Shown here: piece after piece, positions 59,995 through 64,000 of the stretch | How positions within the stretch are numbered: position 1 is the first letter of the stretch | Layout of the letters: each line of letters opens with the position of its first letter | From: Chamaelirium japonicum | Taxonomy: Eukaryota; Streptophyta; Magnoliopsida; Liliales; Melanthiaceae | Assembly (NCBI GenBank): GCA_947650365.1 | Contig: OX393550.1 | Span: 118,950,874-119,014,873 of the forward strand | Direction: 5' to 3' | DNA: 64,000 nucleotides | Position numbers and translations under genes: made by a program | The notes under the pieces: model-generated | Seen by the model: the letters and a program-made list of their open reading frames with translations, nothing else | Told to the model about the DNA's origin: nothing | The model's database searches: none

Positions 59995-61465
59995 TTAGTA
60001 TAAAAAAGACTGATCGGTCAATTTTGACCGATCGGTCAATTTTGATCGATCGGTCAAATTCAACCGGTCAAGGATTGGGTGATCGGTCAAAAAACATGGT
60101 TTTTTGACCGATCCAGTAAAAAATCGACCGATCGGTCAAGTTTGACCGATCGGCTAAAATCAGCCGGTTAAGGTTTGGTTGATCGGTCAAAAAACATGGT
60201 TTTTTGACCGATCCAGTAAAAAATCGACCGATCGGTTGATTTTGACCGATCGGTCAAGTTTGACCGATCGGTTAAAATCAGCCGGTCAAGGTTTGGGTGA
60301 TCGGCAAAAAACCTTAGTTTTTTGCCAGATCCAGTAGAAAATCGACCGATCGGTTGATTTTGACCGATCGGTCAAGTTTGACCGATCGATTAAAATCAGC
60401 CGGTCAAGGTTTGGGTGATCGGCAAAAAACCTTAGTTTTTTGCCAGATCCAGTAGAAAATCGACCGATCGGTTGATTTTGACCGATCAGTCAAGTTTGAC
60501 CGATCGGTTAGAATCAGCCGGTCAAGGTTTGGGTGATCGGCAAAAAACCTTAGTTTTTTGCCAGATCCAGTAGAAAATCGATCGATCGGTTGATTTTGAC
60601 CGATCGGTCAAGTTTGACCGATCGGTTAAAATCAGCCGGTCAAGGTTTGGGTGATCGGCAAAAAACCTTAGTTTTTTGCCAGATCCAGTAGAAAATCAAC
60701 CGATCGGTTGATTTTGACCGATCGGTCAAGTTTGACCGATCGGTTAAAATCAGTCGGTCAAGGTTTGGGTGATCGGCAAAAAACCTTAGTTTTTTGCCAG
60801 ATCCAGTAGAAAAATCGACCGATCGGTTGATTTTGACCGATCGGTCAAGTTTGACCGATCGGTTAAAATCAGCCGATCAAGGTTTGGGTGATCGGCAAAA
60901 AACCTTAGTTTTTTGCCAGATCCAGTAGAAAATCGACCGATCGGTTGATTTTGACCGATCGGTCAAGTTTGACCGATCGATTAAAATCAGCCGGTCAAGG
61001 TTTGGGTGATCGGCAAAAAACCTTAGTTTTTTGCCAGATCCAGTAGAAAATTGACCGATCGGTTGATTTTGACCGATCGGTCAAGTTTGACCAATCGGTT
61101 AAAATCAGCCGGTCAATGTTTGGGTGATCGGCAAAAAACCTTAGTTTTTTGCCAGATCCAGTAGAAAATCGACCGATCGGTTGATTTTGACCGATCGGTC
61201 AAGTTTGACCGATCGATTAAAATCAGCCGGTCAAGGTTTGGGTGATCGACAAAAAACCTTAGGTTTTTGCTAGATCCAGTAAAAAATCGACCGATCGGTT
61301 GATTTTGACCGATTGGTCAAGTTTGACCGATCGGTTAAAATCAGCCGGTCAAGGTTTGGGTGATCGGCAAAAAACCTTAGTTTTTTGCCAGATCCAGCAG
61401 AAAATCGATCGATCGGTTGATTTTGACCGATCGGCTAAAATCAGCCGGTCAAGGTTTGAGTCTTG
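59995..61465. repeat. 118-bp tandem repeat, about 12 copies, with GATCGGTC palindromes
   Basis: The marker cttagttttttgcc recurs every 118 bp (for example 60313, 60431, 60549, 60667). Each unit has two or three gaccgatcggtc palindromes and the pair ggcaaaaaacc...gttttttgcc. The first units (60000-60240) differ, with acatggttttttgaccgatc. No open frame spans the array. Confidence 0.92.
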
Positions 61466-61896
61466 AACCTGTACTTTTATCGAAGTGGTATAGCTTGTTC
61501 TCCTCCTTTGATCTTCGGGTACTTTTGAAAGTTGATGGAGTTTGATTTTTTCTGCTTCAAACCTTCGCTTTGCCCGAATGCAGTTTTGAACCGGCGGTCT
61601 AGTTCACTCAAACCGGTGGTTTACTTGGACAGTTGGTTTACGTGGACCGGTAGGTCTGACGCTTCGTCTGGCCCGTCGGTTCGCCTGATTCTGCGCTTGC
61701 TACGGATAGATGCCACGTGTACCTGAAAAAACACGCGATTTGATATGGTGATGACACGTGTCATCTCGATTCGTGTGTCTAATTTCCTCAGGATACTTAA
61801 GCTTTCTCTGACTGTCATTTTCGCCTCACGCTTTCAAAATTTTTCGAAGTCCAGAGTTTTTGCTTCCGATCTCCCGTTCTCTGTTTCCTTAATCCA
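61466..61896 (+). promoter_or_regulatory. Candidate promoter of the antisense gene, two G-boxes
   Basis: Two cacgtg cores lie at 61714-61719 and within the 14-bp palindrome atgacacgtgtcat at 61751-61764, about 180 and 140 bp before the ATG at 61897. G-boxes bind plant bZIP and bHLH factors. The region lies between the tandem array and the gene. No clear TATA box; tacttaagc at about 61795 is AT-rich only. Confidence 0.4.
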
Positions 61897-64000
61897 ATGG
61901 CGTCTTCGGGTAGTTCGAAGAAGAGTGCAGTTCCTTCCAAGAGGAAGGGCAAGGAAATTGTTGAAGAAACGTCTGTCTCGAAGGGCCGTGGCAAAGGCAA
62001 GGCTGAATTGATCGAACTTGGCCAGTTGGGCAAGAGGCACCAAGGAGTAGGATTCGCTTCTGCTCCCTCCCGTCCGGAGCATATTCCCAAGGCAAAGTTT
62101 GTTCTCTACCCGCAGATGCCTCTGTCGGTGGAACCGGAATTTGGGTACAACATTGGTGGCAAACTTACAGACGTGAAGAGGGAGAAACTGCAGAAGCTGC
62201 TAGCATGCTTCACTGAGGGGAAGGCCCGGCCAGCGCTTCCGGGAGTTCTATCAGCTTTTGGCATTGACAGGCGGACAATCTTTGTCTCGTACGCGAGCAA
62301 GGAGCAAATTATGGGAACCATCGTCACGATCGGCCAGCTCAACTGCGGACTGCGCCTTCCGGTGTCTCCCTTTGCTGCGAGGTTACTGAACATCTCTGGT
62401 CTCTGTCCCGGGCAGGTGACTGGAAACGCCTGGAGGATCATCTACGCTTTCTGTCGCGTAGAGTCGGACTTCCAGAAGGAGCTCAAGGAATGCTACTCCA
62501 GCCTCCCCGAAGGTGAAGAAGCCCGGATAGAGTTAGGATATTTCTTCTATCACTATCGATGGGCCTGGAGGAAAGATAGCCCCTTCTACAATCTGACGGG
62601 TGTCTCTGCTCTGCGCCCGATCATCGACACCATTGGCTCCGACAAACTTTACACTGACTGGCCGCTGTCAGTGTCTGGTGCCTGGACTCCAATGTCTGTT
62701 CCGGAGGTTCCCCGATAGAAGGTGCATGAAGAGACAGACATGTTTAGTGCAGGAGGAGCTCTCACGTGGTCTTTGGAGCAGGTGGGGGCTGTTGATAATC
62801 TATTTCTGGAGTTGACCTGCGGGACTCGATCTTGGAAGCAATTCTCGAATTGCCCAGTTCGACATGGCAACGCCAACCTCCTTCACCGATCGAAGCTTCG
62901 TTATGAAGATAACGAGGTTATCTACTCGGATTATGAGGAGGACCCTCATTCGGGAAAAATTATTCGAAAACTCCGATTTGAGAAGAAAGATTACGGAGTT
63001 AGGCGCAGCTTACCCTCGGAGGAGAAACTGGTGATTCCGAAGGGCCCAGCGAAGAAGAAAAGGAAAGTCCCCATTAAGCAGGAGGAAGATGAGAAAAAAA
63101 AGGAGGAAGATGAAGAGGAGGAGGAAGTAGAGAGAGAGGAGGAAGGTGGAGGTGAAGATGAAGAGGATGTGGATGGTGATGATGATGATAATGAAGATGG
63201 CGAAGGTGATGAAGAGGATGGCGAAGATGATGAAGATGGGGGTGGTGAGGAAGAAATTCCTCCCACCCCCACTGGTGGTGCTGACGAGGACTCCCAGCCG
63301 ATCCTCATAGATGAGGGTAAGGCTCGGAAGATGGAGGGGGTTATGGATGCAACGAGCGATGACCCCAAAGTGATTCCTACTTATCACTTTGGGGAATTGA
63401 AGAAAAACCCCCTGTGCTTCAAGATCAAGATATCGGGGAGTGGTGGAGTTGGAAGCAACCCTACACCCCTCGATCAGATACCTCCCGAGGCTCCTCGTCT
63501 GGAAGGGGCGACTACAAGTGGGGGTGTGGAGGTTGAACAACCCCCACCCCCTTCGCGATCTCTTGCTGAGGAGGTAGCTACTATGGTGGCAGGGCTCGAT
63601 CAGCCAGACGAGCATCAGGATGAAGGGGGAGCTTCACCTCCTCGAGATGTGCCCTCTCCTGCTCATTTGGAGAGAGGAAGTCGGGTGGGTGATGCTACTC
63701 CCCAACCCCTGCCAGAGCCAACCCCCATCAAGGAGAAGTCGACCCCCAAGGGTAAGAGCTCCGACCGTGGGAAAGAAAAGGCTCCTCAGGTCGAGGCTTC
63801 AGGTATCTGCATTAACTTGTATTGATCGCCTTGTCTTTGAAGCTTGAAAATATTCTAACACTTTGAACTGCTGCATGGATTGTAGGTACATCCGCTGGCC
63901 CGGCTCAGAAGATAAGGAGTTTGGGTGACGTTGATATCAACCATCCCACTGGTGTGATTCGGAAGCTTTGCAACCTTTCGGATGCTCCTTTTGACGAAGC
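61897..64000 (+). CDS. Antisense gene of the Tat-like element: nuclear-type acidic protein, with one in-frame stop
   Basis: Exon 1 is 61897-63802 and exon 2 starts at 63886, joined by an 83-bp GT-AG intron in correct phase; it runs off the window. ATG at 61897 gives MASSGSSKKSAVPSKRKGK, a basic start. Residues about 65-270 form a globular region (GVLSAFGIDRRTIFVSYASK, ARIELGYFFYHYRWAWRKDS) of the kind found in plant transposon-related proteins. Codon 274 is TAG (62716-62718); the same frame stays open for 361 more codons. Near residue 384 PAKKKRKV resembles a classical nuclear import signal, followed by about 60 mostly Asp/Glu residues and a Pro-rich tail. Function unknown. It may be a host-gene-like ORF carried by the element; no search was possible. 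Confidence 0.6.

Larger units (their letters stand above)
59205..64000 (-). mobile_element. Tat-like Gypsy element, minus orientation, 3' part (continues past window)
   Basis: Read on the minus strand, a purine tract cttggagggggtaac leads into tgtgggtgcaaa, the same polypurine-LTR junction as the Gypsy element ending at 28263. The LTR ends ...cccccaca at 59205, next to the interrupted Copia leader. Upstream of the LTR (higher coordinates) lie a ~118-bp tandem array and a gene on the opposite strand. Tandem repeats plus an antisense gene just before the 3' LTR are known features of the Tat branch (Ogre, Retand, Grande). The pol region and 5' LTR would lie beyond 64000. Confidence 0.72.

Overview
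The window is nuclear DNA from a flowering plant. Two spliced host genes are recognisable, both on the + strand: a NOP14-family ribosome biogenesis gene (exons 159-6400, its 5' end outside the window) and a GT8 galacturonosyltransferase closest to GAUT11 (exons 29263-29412 and 51776-53200). Both splice cleanly in frame with GT-AG introns. Nearly everything else is transposable element sequence, much of it nested. The sequence does not let me name the species; the element load fits a medium to large, repeat-rich genome.

Layout. (1) 1-6400: last nine visible exons of NOP14; introns carry three small hAT-type elements. (2) 7034-19828: a 12.8-kb decayed Copia element with ~1.9-kb LTRs and target duplication gctat, itself interrupted by an ORF1-only LINE at about 12857-16060. 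(3) 20800-28263: a young non-autonomous Gypsy element (duplication tgtgt) that has a gag but no pol, and is filled instead with several unrelated tandem repeats. (4) 28867-53200: the GAUT11-like gene. Its first intron is 22.4 kb and holds four hAT-type elements with 8-bp duplications, a small RT-deleted Copia (33755-37679), a 501-bp LINE tail with an 18-bp duplication, an 8-kb chromovirus (39940-47897) and a 254-bp tandem duplication. (5) 53375-56232: six different long foldback elements in a row, each bounded by AT dinucleotide tracts. (6) 56338-59204: 5' LTR and leader of a second copy of the large Copia family, cut by (7) 59205 to the window end: the 3' part of a minus-strand Tat-like Gypsy element with its LTR, an array of ~118-bp repeats and a spliced antisense gene on the + strand.

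Once the recognised elements are removed, the two host genes are separated by only about 2 kb. NOP14 acts in the nucleolus on 18S rRNA/40S assembly; the GAUT11-like protein would act in the Golgi on pectin. No functional link is implied. The two most unusual structures are the foldback array at 53375-56232 and the antisense gene of the Tat-like element at 61897-64000. Element boundaries rest on target duplications and terminal repeats read directly from the sequence; lineage names rest on remembered family motifs.
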